A DNA stretch of 64,000 nucleotides from Cymbomonas tetramitiformis (GCA_001247695.2 LGRX02033462.1:61578-125577); one strand, 5' to 3'; counted from the first letter of the stretch, positions 1-11,642 are shown. The notes: generated by a model from the sequence alone, not told the origin. Numbers and translations are program-made.

Positions 1-3000
1 GGTCATGACCGATGACATATGTGTCATACATGTCATACGTGTCATACCTGTCAGCCATGTCATACCATGTCATGTCATATATTATTATGACAGTCGGTCG
101 TGTCATATATTATTATGACAGTCGACGGTATGGTCGATCATGACTGTACATGTCGAGTCGCGTCATATATTAATATGACAGTCGTCAGTACGGTCGACGA
201 TGACTGTACATGTCGCCAGATGATAATGTCATATCATCAGGCATCCCTGTCATCGAGAGTTCGTATGTCGAACTCGAAGATGGCAAAGCAAAGATACATC
301 TTGAATACAAACAAGAACCATCTTGGCTTTCAGCATGCGCGGAACTCGCATGCGCAGCATGAACGAACTAGTCGTTATTACCATGCTGGTCGTTCAACCT
401 ACGTCTCGGGTTCACAACCCAATGGCGGTACCATCTAAGATGATGGGAGACGTATGGTACAAAAGTGAGGAAGCGTTGTGCTTCAGCAGATCTTCTTACA
501 GAGACTGCACTCACAAACCCGCTCATCCGTACACTTGCATTGCTGTCCAACTTTGCAGTGTTTATTTGTATACTGATAATATATTCACGGCGCCTGTTTA
601 TCCCGCCGTATCAGATGGTATTCTAAAAGAAACTCGTCAAGGCACGATACTCGAGAACTCAAGTGGGTGCAGCGATAGACGTAGCATATTTCATATTGTT
701 CGCAGGTTTGCAGGTGGGCGCATAAGCGACAGCGCTCGCAGTAATATTGAATATCTGCAGCTCGAATAATATACGCTCGCATATCGACAGCGCAGAGATT
801 GCGCGAGGAGATTTTTCGCAGCGCACACGCAGAAACAGCTGATCGCACATATACGCGATAAGGTGTGCACATGTCATACATCGGCGCAGCAATGAAACGT
901 ATTCGCATAAATGGTTCGCAAATGTATGCATGTTCGCAGATGCGATAAATCAGCGGCGAAATCGTTTTCGCGCGGAAAATCATCAGCGCAGTATCACGAT
1001 TTTCATAATTGCACTAATTTGCAGAAGGCAGCATGCGCGATGGTCGCATATTTTTACAGAAGTGAATCGCAGCATGCGCGCGCTTGTATGAATCACGTTC
1101 GAAAACTGTCCAGAATGATATATTACATAGTGGTCATCGACAGAATTTTGATTCGTATACATGTCAGCGCTCGTATCATGCGCTGATGAATGGCGACGAC
1201 AATACATGCTTTTCATCAGCAGCGCGCTCGCATTCGTATGCGACGTACATCAGCGATTTTTGCAAATAATTCATTCGCACTGTTTACAATAACCAGCGCG
1301 TACAATGATTTTTAGCCTGTCAGCACGATATGCATTTTCCATGATTTCATCAGATGCGATGAACGCTCGATTTTAGCGCGTACGATTCCTGATGTGTCTA
1401 CATGCAGTGAGAAGCACATATGTGTACGCGCGTCGAAATCATATGCAGAATGATTGTATACATGCAGGAATGTTGTGGACACATAATCGTTATGCTGTGG
1501 ATACATACTGCTGTGGATACATTACCACTATGCTGCTGTGAATGTACTATCATCATACTGCAGCAAATTCCAAAATGTACTGATGACTGCACAAATATTC
1601 TTAATCATCAGCATTCATGCTCATCAGAAATATAATAATGTGTGCACAATATGTGAATGTGGATCATTGTCTAAGTTGGGCACACCATTGTCTAAGTTGG
1701 GCACACCATTCACTTGCAGCAATCATCAATATGCAGTACATGCATTATTATACCATGTATACATCTTATGCTGAATGATTGCAACATTGTGAATTGTACA
1801 TGCTTTACTATACTGTACAGCTTGATCACGATACCAGCTGTAGTACATAGTGCATAAGCATATTGCAGTGCATGCTAGTCTATATTCGAATCCATGTAGC
1901 AAAGGGTGCCTGAAAGTAGTCTTAACACCATAATTAGTTTGTCATGTCCTGGTGGAGCCGAGATGCTCTCCAGATCACATGTACATTCTATGTTGGATTA
2001 CTGGATGGAATGCTCACCTGAGCTTCATGTAAAATCTATCCAGCAACTCATTTTGTAATGAGATTAGCATGAAATTACAATGATCCCTAAACTTGATATA
2101 TCATGTTAGATGTAATCAGTACATGGTATGCTGACTGTCTTGCATGATAAATTGTCTAGGATATTGTGATACCCAGAACATATCCTGCAGAGTGTGTACA
2201 AGTAAACACACACACACACTGGCATAAGTACTAATCAGCAGTACTACACACTGCACATACACTAGCATTCATTATACATGTTGAGATTCACTGACTCAGA
2301 GTGAATAGATCAACTATATTGTATATGGTAATATGGATACCACTTTCCAAACACATGTGCGTGGAAAGTGTCAATGATGGCGATACATAAGGGAACAGGA
2401 TAAGACAACATGCTGTAGGGCTGGATGGAGTTATCTCCAGACCCGAAGGCAAAATACTGCACCCATAAAACAGCTGGTAACTGTTGGGTGCAGTCCACTC
2501 GTCTCATCCCACATATCATCGCTGGAGCAACTACAACAACTACGTTGCATATTGACAGTTGAATCAGACTTGATCAGATCAATTGCATGCAACACACAGA
2601 TCAGTATTTACATGATATCTGACAATAGTGTTAAGGACAACACACATATATAAATGTGCTGTGTCAAGTTGCTGTGATTATATCTAGCAAAGTCCAGATT
2701 TGTTCTAAATAAGATATATCACTTTGATAAATCTTAAAAGCACAGACCTGTGCTCAGAACAAATCATAGGTTGACAAATATCACTGAAGTGGATGTTCCT
2801 GAATGGATGTTCCCACTTAAGTTGATAAATCTATACATAATCAGAAAAGTACATTTGCTGTGCATGGGTTTGAATCAGTAAAACCCAGAATGCTGTCAAC
2901 CATAAATGTTGATATACAACACAACTCACTTATTTGCTATGAAATTTGTCATGTGCAAACGTGAAGTTCCTTCCAGTGATTCTGTACTTTACATTCCACA

Positions 3001-3166
3001 TATACACTAAGATATGTCACCGAGGCAATATTTTAGATAGCTGAAAAAGCTGTAAAATGGGTAAAAATGCTCCACGCATGATTTCAAAATAAAAAATGTG
3101 TGCCCATTTTATTTAAAATTATGATTTTATACCTATTGAGGTATCAGGAAATCATAATGACACATG
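1..3166. other. Noncoding low-complexity DNA, no gene recognised
   Basis: No open frame here has recognisable motifs or protein-like composition. The first ~250 bases are variants of a GTCATATATTATTATGAC-like palindromic unit. About 780-1280 is rich in CGCATGCG-type words, and the rest is AT-rich. A 21-bp unit is exactly duplicated in tandem at 1665-1706, and a short CA run lies near 2203. No terminal repeats or target duplications were found that would define an element. Confidence 0.6.
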
Positions 3167-3244
3167 TCATATCTCGTGTAACGCCCTAGATATTGGGTGT
3201 GGAATATGTAGGGGTATACATATTGCTGTAACAATAAATCGCTC

Positions 3245-4681
3245 AAAATGCTCGTGTTTCTTGGGCTGGAGTTTAAACTTCTTGGCGGCCTCCACAGAAG
3301 TGAAGCTAGAAGAAGCTCCAGAGTCCACCAAGACCTTTACTCGTACTCTGCCTACCCAAGCCCAGAAAATCAGCAGAGTGGGTCCCTTCGCGTCCATAGC
3401 AGCTAGTACATCTGCATCCAACCATTCTCCCCAGCGTCCAGACCCTGCGTCCACCCCTATCTCTGGTCTGATGCTGGCCAGTTTGTGCAGTCCTGGCTCC
3501 TTCTCAGGCGGATTCAGCTCCTCATCTGAATTGTCTTCCGGCAGATGGTACGTGCCGGCCTCTGCTATCTTGGCTTGCCAACGAGCCTGCCTGGTGACCT
3601 GATCTTCTGGTTCTGAATCACCAGGCCATGGCGCAGGTCGAGCTGCCTCTGCTTCCTGATGCGCCCGGGTGATCTTCCTCAGCTGGTCAACACGCTCCCG
3701 AATCTGCGCCAATGCACTTCTGACTCTGTGCCCGTGCACTTCCACTTCCTTCCTTCTGCGCGTTACTGTCTGTGCTGCTTTCCAGGCTGCTGACAGGTGT
3801 CCGTCGCGTAACCGTTGCTGGGCGTGTGATAGCACTGGCTGCTTAGCGCGATCCAGTTGTCGGCGCAGAGCTCTCCCGACCAGCTGGCGCGGGGCTGCTT
3901 CCTCTCTAAAGCGCACTCTTCTGACTCCTGGGGGCTGCAACGCGCGCTGGTACACCCCTTTTGAGCTAGGGGCTCCTTGACTCCCTTTGCCGAACAGAGG
4001 AAATCTGATCTGAACCTCTGTTGGTTGGGATGCCTGTGCTGGCGCAGCGTTTGGCTCAGTTCTCCCTGGTGCTACCACTGTGATTGGCCGTGACCTCTTC
4101 AGCCAGCGTAATGCTCGCCTCATCTTCTCCACCGCTCGCTGCGCTGGTCCTGGTCCGTGCCTCATCCGATGATCCTCTCTGAAGTGAGTGATCCACCGGT
4201 AGGTCTGACTTTGCCTGCCTCTCTCTGGTTCTCTTCCAGAGTCGGCCTCCCTCCTGATGGCCATGGCGAGGTGCGGAGTACTTACCTCGCGGGCCTGGGG
4301 GCCTATCCGCGTTGTCCGGGAGAGGCACCGGCCCCCGTCGACTCTCCCTCGGCAAAATCCATGTGCTCCGGGGCTACCAGTGCCAGCTGCTGCTCCACTA
4401 TCCCGCCAGATCCAGTATCTATTCCCGCGTTCTTGAAGGTCTCGAAGGCCTCCTCCCAGATACATTTGACCCAGGCTGCTTTCTGCTGGGGCTGGTGTTG
4501 ATGTGGGCAGTCGCGAGCCAGAGCTATTTGCTCTGGCGACCGGAAATCCTTCCTTCGGTCTGGCGATCTCTGCCTGTCCCCCTGAGGAACTGAGGGTTGC
4601 CCAACTGGCTGAGCCTGCCGAGCTGGCTGAGCTGGAAGCTCTGATGCTTGGAGGCGGGCTGATTCTCTCAAAGCTCTCCAT
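3245..4681 (-). pseudogene. Decayed retrotransposon gag-protease remnant
   Basis: The minus-strand frame is rich in R, Q, P and E, as in many Gag proteins. Its C-terminal part holds a retropepsin active-site motif, VLVDSGASSSF, preceded by a hydrophobic strand (LLIFWAWVGRVRVKVLVDSG). A neighbouring frame near 4500-4560 reads ALARDCPHQHQ, which looks like the second half of a CCHC knuckle, so the reading frame has probably shifted. After the protease start the similarity stops near 3245 and no reverse transcriptase or integrase follows, so this is a truncated copy. The VDSGAS motif does not separate Ty3/gypsy from other retropepsins. No LTR was confirmed; a TGTAAC...TGTAACA stretch at about 3177-3233 was considered but is too short to call. 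Confidence 0.6.
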
Positions 4682-4893
4682 ATCTATCGCTCTCCGTATC
4701 CAAATATCTACAAATCAAATTTCGGTATTTGCAACCAATAGTGTTATTTGAAGCATAGTAGCAAATATTTTGAAATTTGATGCCGCTCCGCCCCCTTCGA
4801 GCCGGCCTCAGCCAACCCCGCAGTGGGCGCCGGGATGAGCCACGACGGGGGCGCGGAAGCCCAATCTCACCCTCAAAAATTAAAAGGCCAAAT

Positions 4894-5030
4894 TGCTGGA
4901 CTTCGGGTTTAGGCTTAGTTATTATGGGCTCTGACTAGCCCCTAGCCTGACCCTGCTTCCATCTCGTGTCCGTGACATCCTAGCACTGTACTGTACAGTA
5001 GTACAGTACAGTAGTACAGTCATTGTTTAT
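4894..5030 (+). repeat. 5' LTR of element 1, first part
   Basis: This is the first 137 bp of the LTR and nearly matches 11140-11276 of the 3' LTR. It begins TGCTGGACTTCGG and contains nested CTGTAC/GTACAG repeats. The LTR is interrupted immediately after GTTTAT by element A, and TTAT is the duplicated target. Confidence 0.9.
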
Positions 5031-5559
5031 TGGCTACTGCCCCGCGCTCCAGTACTGTCACAAGTACTTTAGTAAAACCATTATGGGGCCTTTTCAACAG
5101 GTTCCACGGGTCAAGTTACAGCTCAGAAAAATCGTTTCGGACCCTTTTGAATTATTTTGAATGATAGTGCACGCTACAAGCAACTTTAGGTGTGAGTAAA
5201 TCGCGTGTGCTTTCATGCTATAAAACACCAGAAAATTAATTAATTTCGAAAGTACTATCACAAGTACTTTGACTACGAAGGTGGTTTCGCTCGGTAGATG
5301 GCCATATATATTCGTATAGGGTGATAGGACTCTTCATTGGGATGTACTCGAACTGTGCAACATGCATTACCCCATGAGAATGCCGGTATCCTGCCATAAC
5401 CATGGCAACTATCGCCGCATGTGAGAAAAACTGATTTTTTGGATGTTTTTCACTTATAAAATTTCGAGTTCCATCGTACCGCATCCCTGATTGTGATCCC
5501 ATGGAGCGAAGGTCCGAGCACATTAAGGTCTCAAAAAATTAATATTGATATCTACTTTG

Positions 5560-6057
5560 ATGTTTTGCACACCCTAGTGCTACCTCCATCACACATCGAG
5601 CTCGCCGTGCCGTTTTCTTCTCGTGGGTATGCGCAGGCTGGAGCAAAGAAATAGCCCCCAAAATCAGGGTTTCCTTGTCGAAACCCAAAACGTCATAACC
5701 TCTTCGTTACTTAGAGTTATGTGAGTTATGACATGATATTTCATGCACATACACTCCACTTGACTAGGAAACCTTCACACATATGGATATATCATGCATC
5801 CACGACTCAAAATTGATGACTTTGATCATTACCCACTACTTTTGCAGGGTCACCATACTAGAAAAATCCCCCAAAAATCCTTTATCATCAAAAGTCGTGA
5901 ATGATGGGAAATTTTCATCCTTAAGACCCTATAAGTGCACGAAAATCATTATAAGTTCATGAAATATATCAGATACTCGACTAATTGCGGCGCAATGTAG
6001 GGTTGCCCTCTGCTGCATAAACGTATATAATCATATATATTGCACATTTTGCTATGA
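5560..6057. other. Unique interior of element A, no gene seen
   Basis: AT-rich sequence with no supported coding frame; it separates the left subterminal motifs of element A from its internal tandem array. Confidence 0.5.
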
Positions 6058-7090
6058 TACTTCGATTAAAGTCCAAAAAAGGGCCTCGTAGTCCACAACA
6101 TCGTTACAAATCATCTCCGAGCGATACTCGGTACAAGGGTGACCATCGGGAGAATCCATGGCATGCTACTTGTGTATGCGTACTAGTACACTGTCTGCTA
6201 GGCCCTGGCATCTCTTCATAACTCGAATATGCACCTTAGACATCGACCGGGGTCCCCAAAAATGGGTCTCGTAGTCCACAACATCGTTATACATCATCAC
6301 CGAGCGATACTCGGTACAAGGGTGCCCGTTGGGAGAATCCATGGTATGCTACTTGTGTATGCGTACTAGTACGCTGTCCGCTAGGCCCTGGCATCTCTTC
6401 AAAGCTCCAAAATGCACCTTAGACATCGACCGGGGTCCCCAAAATGGGTCTCGTAGTCCACAACATCGTTGTACATCATCACCGAGCGATACTCGGTACA
6501 AGGGTGACCATTGGGAGAATCCATGGCATGCTACTTGTGTATGCGTACTAGTACGCTGTCTGCTAGGCACTGGTATCTCTTCATAACTCGAATATGCACC
6601 TTAGACATCGACCGGGGTCCCCGAAAATGGGCCTCGTAGTCCACAACATCGTTACAAATCATCTCCGAGCGATACTCGGTACAAGGGTGCCCGTTGGGAG
6701 AATCCATGGTATGCTACTTGTGTATGCGTACTAGTACGCTGTCCGCTAGGCCCTGACATCTCTTCAAAGCTCCAATATGCACCTTAGACATCGACCGGGG
6801 TCCCCAAAAATGGGTCTCGTAGTCCACACCATCGTTGTACATCATCTCCGAGCGATACTCGGTACAAGGGTGACTATTGGGAAAATCCATGGTATGCTAC
6901 TTGTGCATGCGTACTAGTACGATGTCTGCTAGGCTCTGGCATCTCTTCATAACTCAAATATGCACCTTAGACATCGACCCGGGTCCCCCAAAATGGGTCT
7001 CGTAGTCCGCAACATCGTTATACATCATCACCGAGCGATACTCGGTACAAGGGTGCCCGTTGGGAGAATCCATGCCATGCTTCTTGTGTA
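6058..7090. repeat. 183-bp tandem array inside element A
   Basis: The marker CATCGACCGGGGTCCCC recurs at 6241, 6424, 6606, 6789 and (as a variant) 6972, a steady 182-183 bp period, and a further copy lies to the left. Each unit contains the self-complementary stretch CCGAGCGATACTCGG and a CATGGCATGC-like motif. Open frames crossing the array are by-products of the repeat. Confidence 0.9.
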
Positions 7091-7492
7091 CCCCAACCTA
7101 CCATGAGATTGATTTGTGTAAACACACTTGTAGGGTTGGGTTTAACCCACAACTTATTACCACAAATGGCATCACGCCAACAGGCTCACACCCACAAACA
7201 TCATTGGCCAACATACACCCCTTGGATATGTGTGGTCGCCCGGGCAATCTCACGCCAAGAGCTACTCCAAAAAAATTCGTAAAGATGGCCAACTGTTTGA
7301 ACACCCAGTGCGGAAACCGCAATGTAACAAAAAATGCTACCCCCTCGGCAATATGCATCCAGTGGGAAGGCGACAAGTGGTTTAGAGGCCAATGGCACAA
7401 AAGACAATCATGTTTGGGTCACAAAGTCAACATAATATGAAGGGCAGTATGACCGTAGCCTTAAAAGACACCGAAAAAAATTATGGCGTGAA

Positions 7493-7540
7493 AGTACTTG
7501 TCATAGTACTTTCGAGCTCGAAAGTACTATGACAAGTACT
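7493..7540. repeat. 48-bp perfect palindrome at right end of element A
   Basis: Two 24-bp arms meet without a spacer and are exact complements. They are built from AGTACTTGTCATAGTACT followed by TTCGAG. The left end of A carries related AGTACTGTCACAAGTACT copies near 5052 and 5250, so this is probably a subterminal recognition or folding motif of the element. Confidence 0.9.
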
Positions 7541-7559
7541 GTGGGGCAGTAGCCATTAT

Positions 7560-7664
7560 TGTCTGGGTTTCCGAGAGCATAAAGCCTCGGCCAGACACTG
7601 TTTATGAGATTATCAGTTTGATTCCTAGCGAGCTTAGCCGGACAGCGTATCTGTCTTCCTCGCA
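7560..7664 (+). repeat. 5' LTR of element 1, second part
   Basis: These 105 bp continue the LTR after element A and match 11277-11381. The LTR ends CTTCCTCGCA. Confidence 0.9.
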
Positions 7665-7680
7665 GGTTATGGCCCGCACC
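7665..7680 (+). promoter_or_regulatory. Putative primer-binding site of element 1 (half-tRNA-Met type)
   Basis: GGTTATGGCCCGCACC follows the LTR end directly. Drosophila copia and the hemivirus group prime from a cleaved initiator tRNA-Met half, whose primer site begins GGTTATGGGCCC, complementary to the CAT anticodon loop. The match is close, with one base missing. Element 2 has GGTTATG at the same place. Inference from sequence similarity only. Confidence 0.55.
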
Positions 7681-8721
7681 GGCTTTCCGGTGATTCTGAT
7701 GATGGCACAGCGCCTTGCTGTTGCCATGTTCGGCTAAGTAGGACGTAGGAGGGGTTGAGCGCCCACTTGGGCGGTGGTGTATTACTTTTGCGGTATGGCC
7801 TTTTAACATGGCAGTGATGGCGGCACGCGTTGTGCTCGCCTTCGCTGCGCAGGAGATCAGCAGTTGGTGACGGATTGTTTTTTTCATTACAGCAGTATCG
7901 TCGCCAAGGGAGTTGATCTGTTTCGTGCGCCGCTGGCTCCGGCGAGGTCGTTCCACACGTGACTTATTTTGGCCGCTCTCATTGTTCCGCTCACGACCTG
8001 TATGTTTCGATCTCGTCGGCTGAAACTTCTACAAAAATATCTGGCCGCTGTAAGAGTTCTTACGCCATCTCCCTGTTTAGCTCAACCTTCTCCCCTGTCT
8101 CTCTCTATCATGGTTACCACAGCGAACAACATGACGCGGTCTCGCGTCCGTAGATTAGAAACTATTTTCGATGATGTGGGTGCGCAGCATTCTGCGACAC
8201 CACACACCCCGCAGCTGCCAGCTCCGACCACCGCAGCTGCGAGGGAAGTTCTGGACAAATGCAAGCAGTTGGCTCGGGAAAATTTCGACAGAAAAGTTGC
8301 CAAGACCGTTGCCACTAAAATTCTGGGAGACAAATCGGCGCGCTTTGCAGGGACAGAGACAGACGCGGTGGACATTTTTTCACAATTGATGCATGAGTTA
8401 CGCACGCAGTTCGTGCTTCAATCATCGGCGTTTGCTCCCCTGTTTGACTTGACCGACATGGCAGTTGAGGCTAGGCATGAGGCCAATGAATTGCTGCTCT
8501 CGGCTCTGACATTTCTGGCTCGCCCTGGCTCACCTGCTCGTGACTGGCTTGAGGCCTCTGGGTCCGACGTTCCTGGAGATGGCAAGCGCGCTGCCCTTGA
8601 GGTGGTGCGCATGCTCCAGGAACGCTCGGAACCCTTTGACTCTTTTGAGCTGCTGCTGGCGGTTCGCATCCCCAGCAGCAAAGATCCTGACCGTGGCATC
8701 CGCGAGTTCAATGGCCTGTTG

Positions 8722-9337
8722 TAAGGCTGGCATTTTACCGGGTAAAGGATTTTCGGCCTTGGTAATACCGGTAAAATTACCGGTAATACTTTATCGGGTA
8801 ATACCGTGGTAATACCGACGTGCGACTGACCCTCAAAACCTTGCCCACGAGGCCATTCTCTCTACACACACTTTTGCGCACTGCCCCCACGAGGCCATTC
8901 TCTCTACACACACTTTTGCGCACTGCCCCCACGAGGTCATACTCTCTACACACACTTTTGCGCACTGCCCCAAATGTCCGATTCCGACATTTTTAAATGG
9001 GTATGGCACCGCCACGCAGGCCCGTCAACGAAAATGTCGAGTAAAGTTTCGATGAGACGAATTCACGGAACCACTACCCATGGATGGCGGCTGGTAACCT
9101 GGTATGGAAGTCACGGATTCATGGTAACACAGGGGTAAAATGGGGTAAAATCGTGATTCCAGGTGGTAATACCAATGGTAATACCAAAATGGTATTACCC
9201 ATGGTAAAGGATTTTGGGAATTTGGCACTTTACCACACTAGAGCATGGTAAAGGATTATGGGTGTTGGTATTACCGGTAAAATTACCGGGTAATACCGGT
9301 AAAGGTATTACCAGTGGTAAAACCAGTGCCAGCCTTA
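8722..9337. mobile_element. hAT-type MITE in gag of element 1
   Basis: The termini are TAAGGCTGGCA and its exact complement TGCCAGCCTTA. The 8-bp target duplication GCCTGTTG is exact (8714-8721 and 9338-9345). TSD length and the TARNG-like end fit the hAT superfamily. The 616-bp interior is rich in TGGTAA/TTACCG words and holds a 42-bp triplet repeat; there is no transposase. Similar TGGTAA-rich DNA lies upstream of the transposase gene at 59037-61807. Confidence 0.85.
8846..8971. repeat. 42-bp tandem repeat, three copies
   Basis: Copies begin CACGAGG at 8846, 8888 and 8930 and each ends with CACTTTTGCGCACTGCC. They lie inside the hAT-type MITE. There are no unique spacers, so it is not a CRISPR array. 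Confidence 0.9.
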
Positions 9338-11139
9338 GCCTGTTGAGGGACATTCAGCGTTCCCACAACTTGCCGGAGGACGCGGTGAAGCGGCAATTTC
9401 TGAAGGCTCTCGGCGATTCGTGGCTGTACCGTGATTTGGCTAACTCTCTGGCTCGGGCTGACCAGCGGCAGGGCGTGTCTCTCCTGACTATTCAGGCTCG
9501 TGTGCGGGAGCAGTTCCGCCACGGCCTGAAAGTCTCTGACGCCCCTGTCTCTGCTCTGTCATTCGGCGATGGCGCGTCTGACCTGGCTGCGGCGTTGTCC
9601 AGTCTGCAGAAGCAGCTGGAGCGCATGCAACAGGACATTCGTGACCTGAAGCGGCAGAAGCGGGAAGGGCCTCCGCCTGCGGGCAAGCACCTTACCCGCT
9701 CTGCTGCTAAGCATCATCGTGTTGGTGTTCAGCCACTTGGCACCGCTCCTCCTGTCTCATTTGACAAGAAGAGTGGTGCCTTCGTGCCCCACTGCAGAAA
9801 TGCGGTGTGTGCACGGAGTGGTTTGAAGCACTGGCATGCTGAATGCCCCAACGGCGGTCTTCACTCTGCCCACCATTGTAGTGCAGTTGAAGACTATGAG
9901 ACTGACTGCTTGGCTGTTCGTTTCCAGCGGTTCTATGACGCTGGGGATGAACATGCCTTCGAGTCGCTCTGCACGATGGAGGGTCGCCCAGAGGTGTGCG
10001 AGCTGTCGGCACATTCTTTTGTGACGGCTGAGCCCACGTCTCTGCGGCACTTTCAGGATGCGGCAGCTTCCGCTCAGGATGCGGCAGCTGACGAGGGCGA
10101 CATGGCTCAGTTTGGTCTGGCCACGTTCCACTCGGGTGCACGGGACTCGACTCCGCCACCGCCTGCGGTTCGGGGTCCCTCTGCACTCGTGGCAGGTGGT
10201 GTGCCTGCGGCTCGTGACCCGCCAGTGGCTGTCCATGGCTCTCTCGGCTTGCCTGGCTCTGTCCCATCACTCCAGTTTGGCGACTCTGCACCGGCTCCGC
10301 TGTTTGCTGGCGTGAGGATCGAGACTTCTGACGTTGACTCTGAAGGCTCTGACAATGACCACGGCTCTGACAATGACTCTGACGGCGGGCAGCGGGTGGC
10401 TTTTGGCTCCTTCGGCACTCTTGGGCATGGCTCTGACTCTGACCTTGATGACGGGGGGGCATCGCCGGACAGTCTGACTCCGGTGTGCCGTCCGCGGGCT
10501 CCGCCGAGTTTTCTCCGGTGTGCATTAATGTCTTCCATGCTTTGTTGTTCTCTGCTGGCCAGTGCTACGGCGTCTCTGGTTGCCGTGGGCGGTGGTGACA
10601 GGGGCCTGGTTGAGCCCGGAGCCACCGTCCGTCGGCTTACCGGAGATCTCTTTGCTTCGGATCCGCCGCTTGGCTCTCTGGACATCTGTGATTGGCCGCC
10701 AGATGATCGAGTTCTATTGTCTCTTTCTTCAATGCTCAAACCGCCGTGGAGATCCGCTTGTTTCAGTTCCGTCGGTGTTTTCGGAATCTTTGCAGTCTTC
10801 GGTTGATTTACTTTCTGCTGTGGAACCACCTTGCCCGCTTGGGCCTGGTGGTGCTCGATTTCAAAAGGACAGCTTACAATTCACTTCGGGGATCTTCTGT
10901 GTTCGCATCCCGACCGCTGAACTCAGCTCTGCTGACCAGCTTCAAAGTGGCTGAGTCTCTTGTCAATCATCCTGGCAGCTTGATTAGCTTTAGCCCAGTA
11001 GTGGGATGACCGGGTCAAGACCCCGGCACCCAGCTAGAAGTGATCGGTTTCCACCGAGTTGCACGTAGGTGTTTGTTTATTATCTCGTGGTTGTATATCC
11101 TGTACCTGCCTTGCTAGGTAGTCACACCCACGGGTGGTG

Positions 11140-11381
11140 TGCTGGACTTCGGGTTTAGGCTTAGTTATTATGGGCTCTGACTAGCCCCTAGCCTGACCCT
11201 GCTTCCGTCTCGTGTCCGTGACATCCTAGCACTGTACTGTACAGTAGTACAGTACAGTAGTACAGTCATTGTTTATTGTCTGGGTTTCCGAGAGCATAAA
11301 GCCTCGGCCAGACACTGTTTATGAGATTATCAGTTTGATTCCTAGCGAGCTTAGCCGGACAGCGTATCTGTCTTCCTCGCA
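11140..11381 (+). repeat. 3' LTR of element 1
   Basis: Intact 242-bp LTR, TG...CA, followed by the TSD CAAAT (11382-11386). The segment just before it, CACACCCACGGGTGGTGTG, is a small G-rich hairpin where a polypurine tract is expected; elements 2 and 3 also have GGTGGTG just before their 3' LTRs. Confidence 0.92.
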
Positions 11382-11410
11382 CAAATCACCTGCGAGGCTC
11401 AAACAGCCCA

Positions 11411-11642
11411 GTTGTTCTCCCTTTCAAAGAATACAAATTAATAGATAGTAAGTTGTCGATTCCCCTACGGCTCACGGCCACCCCAAAGGGCTTCGCCCCC
11501 CCACACCCCCCAAAAAAAAAATCTGGGAAGCAACTTGATTTCCATCGGACTCGGCCAGCCCATACAATTGACGTTCATGACAATGTCATCAACTTTCATT
11601 GTCGAAGCTCTCAGCATAAGTTGTTCTCCCTTTCAAAGAATA
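11411..11642. repeat. 209-bp tandem duplication, copy 1 and start of copy 2
   Basis: The unit starts GTTGTTCTCCCTTTCAAAG at 11411 and again at 11620. Copy 2 is interrupted after GAATA (11642) by LTR element 2 and resumes at 14871, running to about 15050. Each unit contains a C-rich run followed by an A-run and the palindromic CATGACAATGTCATC region. Function unknown. Confidence 0.85.

Larger units (their letters stand above)
5031..7555. mobile_element. TIR element A (4-bp TSD family), non-autonomous
   Basis: The 12-bp ends are TGGCTACTGCCC on the left and its complement ending in GTAGCCA on the right. The 4-bp target duplication is TTAT (5027-5030 and 7556-7559). The undamaged 3' LTR at 11140-11381 shows the pre-insertion target, which confirms both the boundaries and the duplication. 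No transposase is encoded. Inside are AGTACT-based short inverted motifs near both ends and a 183-bp tandem array. It shares termini and TSD length with elements B, C and D. The superfamily is not assigned. Confidence 0.85.
8110..10954 (+). pseudogene. Gag-like protein of element 1, disrupted
   Basis: The frame from ATG 8110 is homologous to the element 2 Gag; shared landmarks are LETIFDDVG near the start, LPEDAVKRQFL, ARADQR and the zinc knuckle CRNAVCARSGLKHWHAEC (C-x4-C-x6-H-x4-C, nt ~9793-9846). A hAT-type MITE (8722-9337) splits it after FNGLL; without the insert and one TSD copy the frame reads straight on. Downstream come a proline-rich part, an acidic SDNDHGSDNDSDGG stretch, a hydrophobic segment (~10525-10575) and GLVEPGAT. 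A frame change near 10735 truncates the ORF at 10806, whereas the end homologous to element 2 (AELSSADQLQSG against AELGYAERLYSG) lies in the next frame and stops at 10954. Confidence 0.8.
4894..11381 (+). mobile_element. Gag-only LTR retroelement 1 (with two later insertions)
   Basis: Two 242-bp LTRs (TG...CA) flank a single gag-like ORF and no pol. The 5-bp target duplication CAAAT is exact: 4889-4893 before the 5' LTR and 11382-11386 after the 3' LTR. The 5' LTR is cut after 5030 by TIR element A (5031-7555) and resumes at 7560; the gag ORF is cut by a hAT-type MITE at 8722-9337. Without the insertions and their duplications the element is about 3.3 kb. The absence of protease, integrase and RT makes it non-autonomous, like the TR-GAG class known in plants. 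It is homologous to elements 2 (11643-14865) and 3 (54484-57952). Confidence 0.88.

Noticed and set aside
100..1774. Overlapping short frames on both strands near the left end
   Set aside because: Low-complexity TCATAT and CGCATGCG repeats; no frame stands out and none has a motif.
3177..3233. TGTAAC...TGTAACA block considered as an LTR of the gag-protease remnant
   Set aside because: Only ~57 bp, no partner copy and no target duplication.
6329..7440. Frames in and beside the 183-bp array of element A
   Set aside because: Repeat by-products without motifs; the flanking TIRs and TSD define a noncoding element.
8846..8971. Regular 42-bp repeats considered as a CRISPR-like array
   Set aside because: Only three head-to-tail copies with no unique spacers, inside a MITE in a eukaryotic context.
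9707..10829. Minus-strand frames of 240-272 residues opposite the element 1 gag
   Set aside because: Antisense shadows; low-complexity, not conserved with element 2 or 3.
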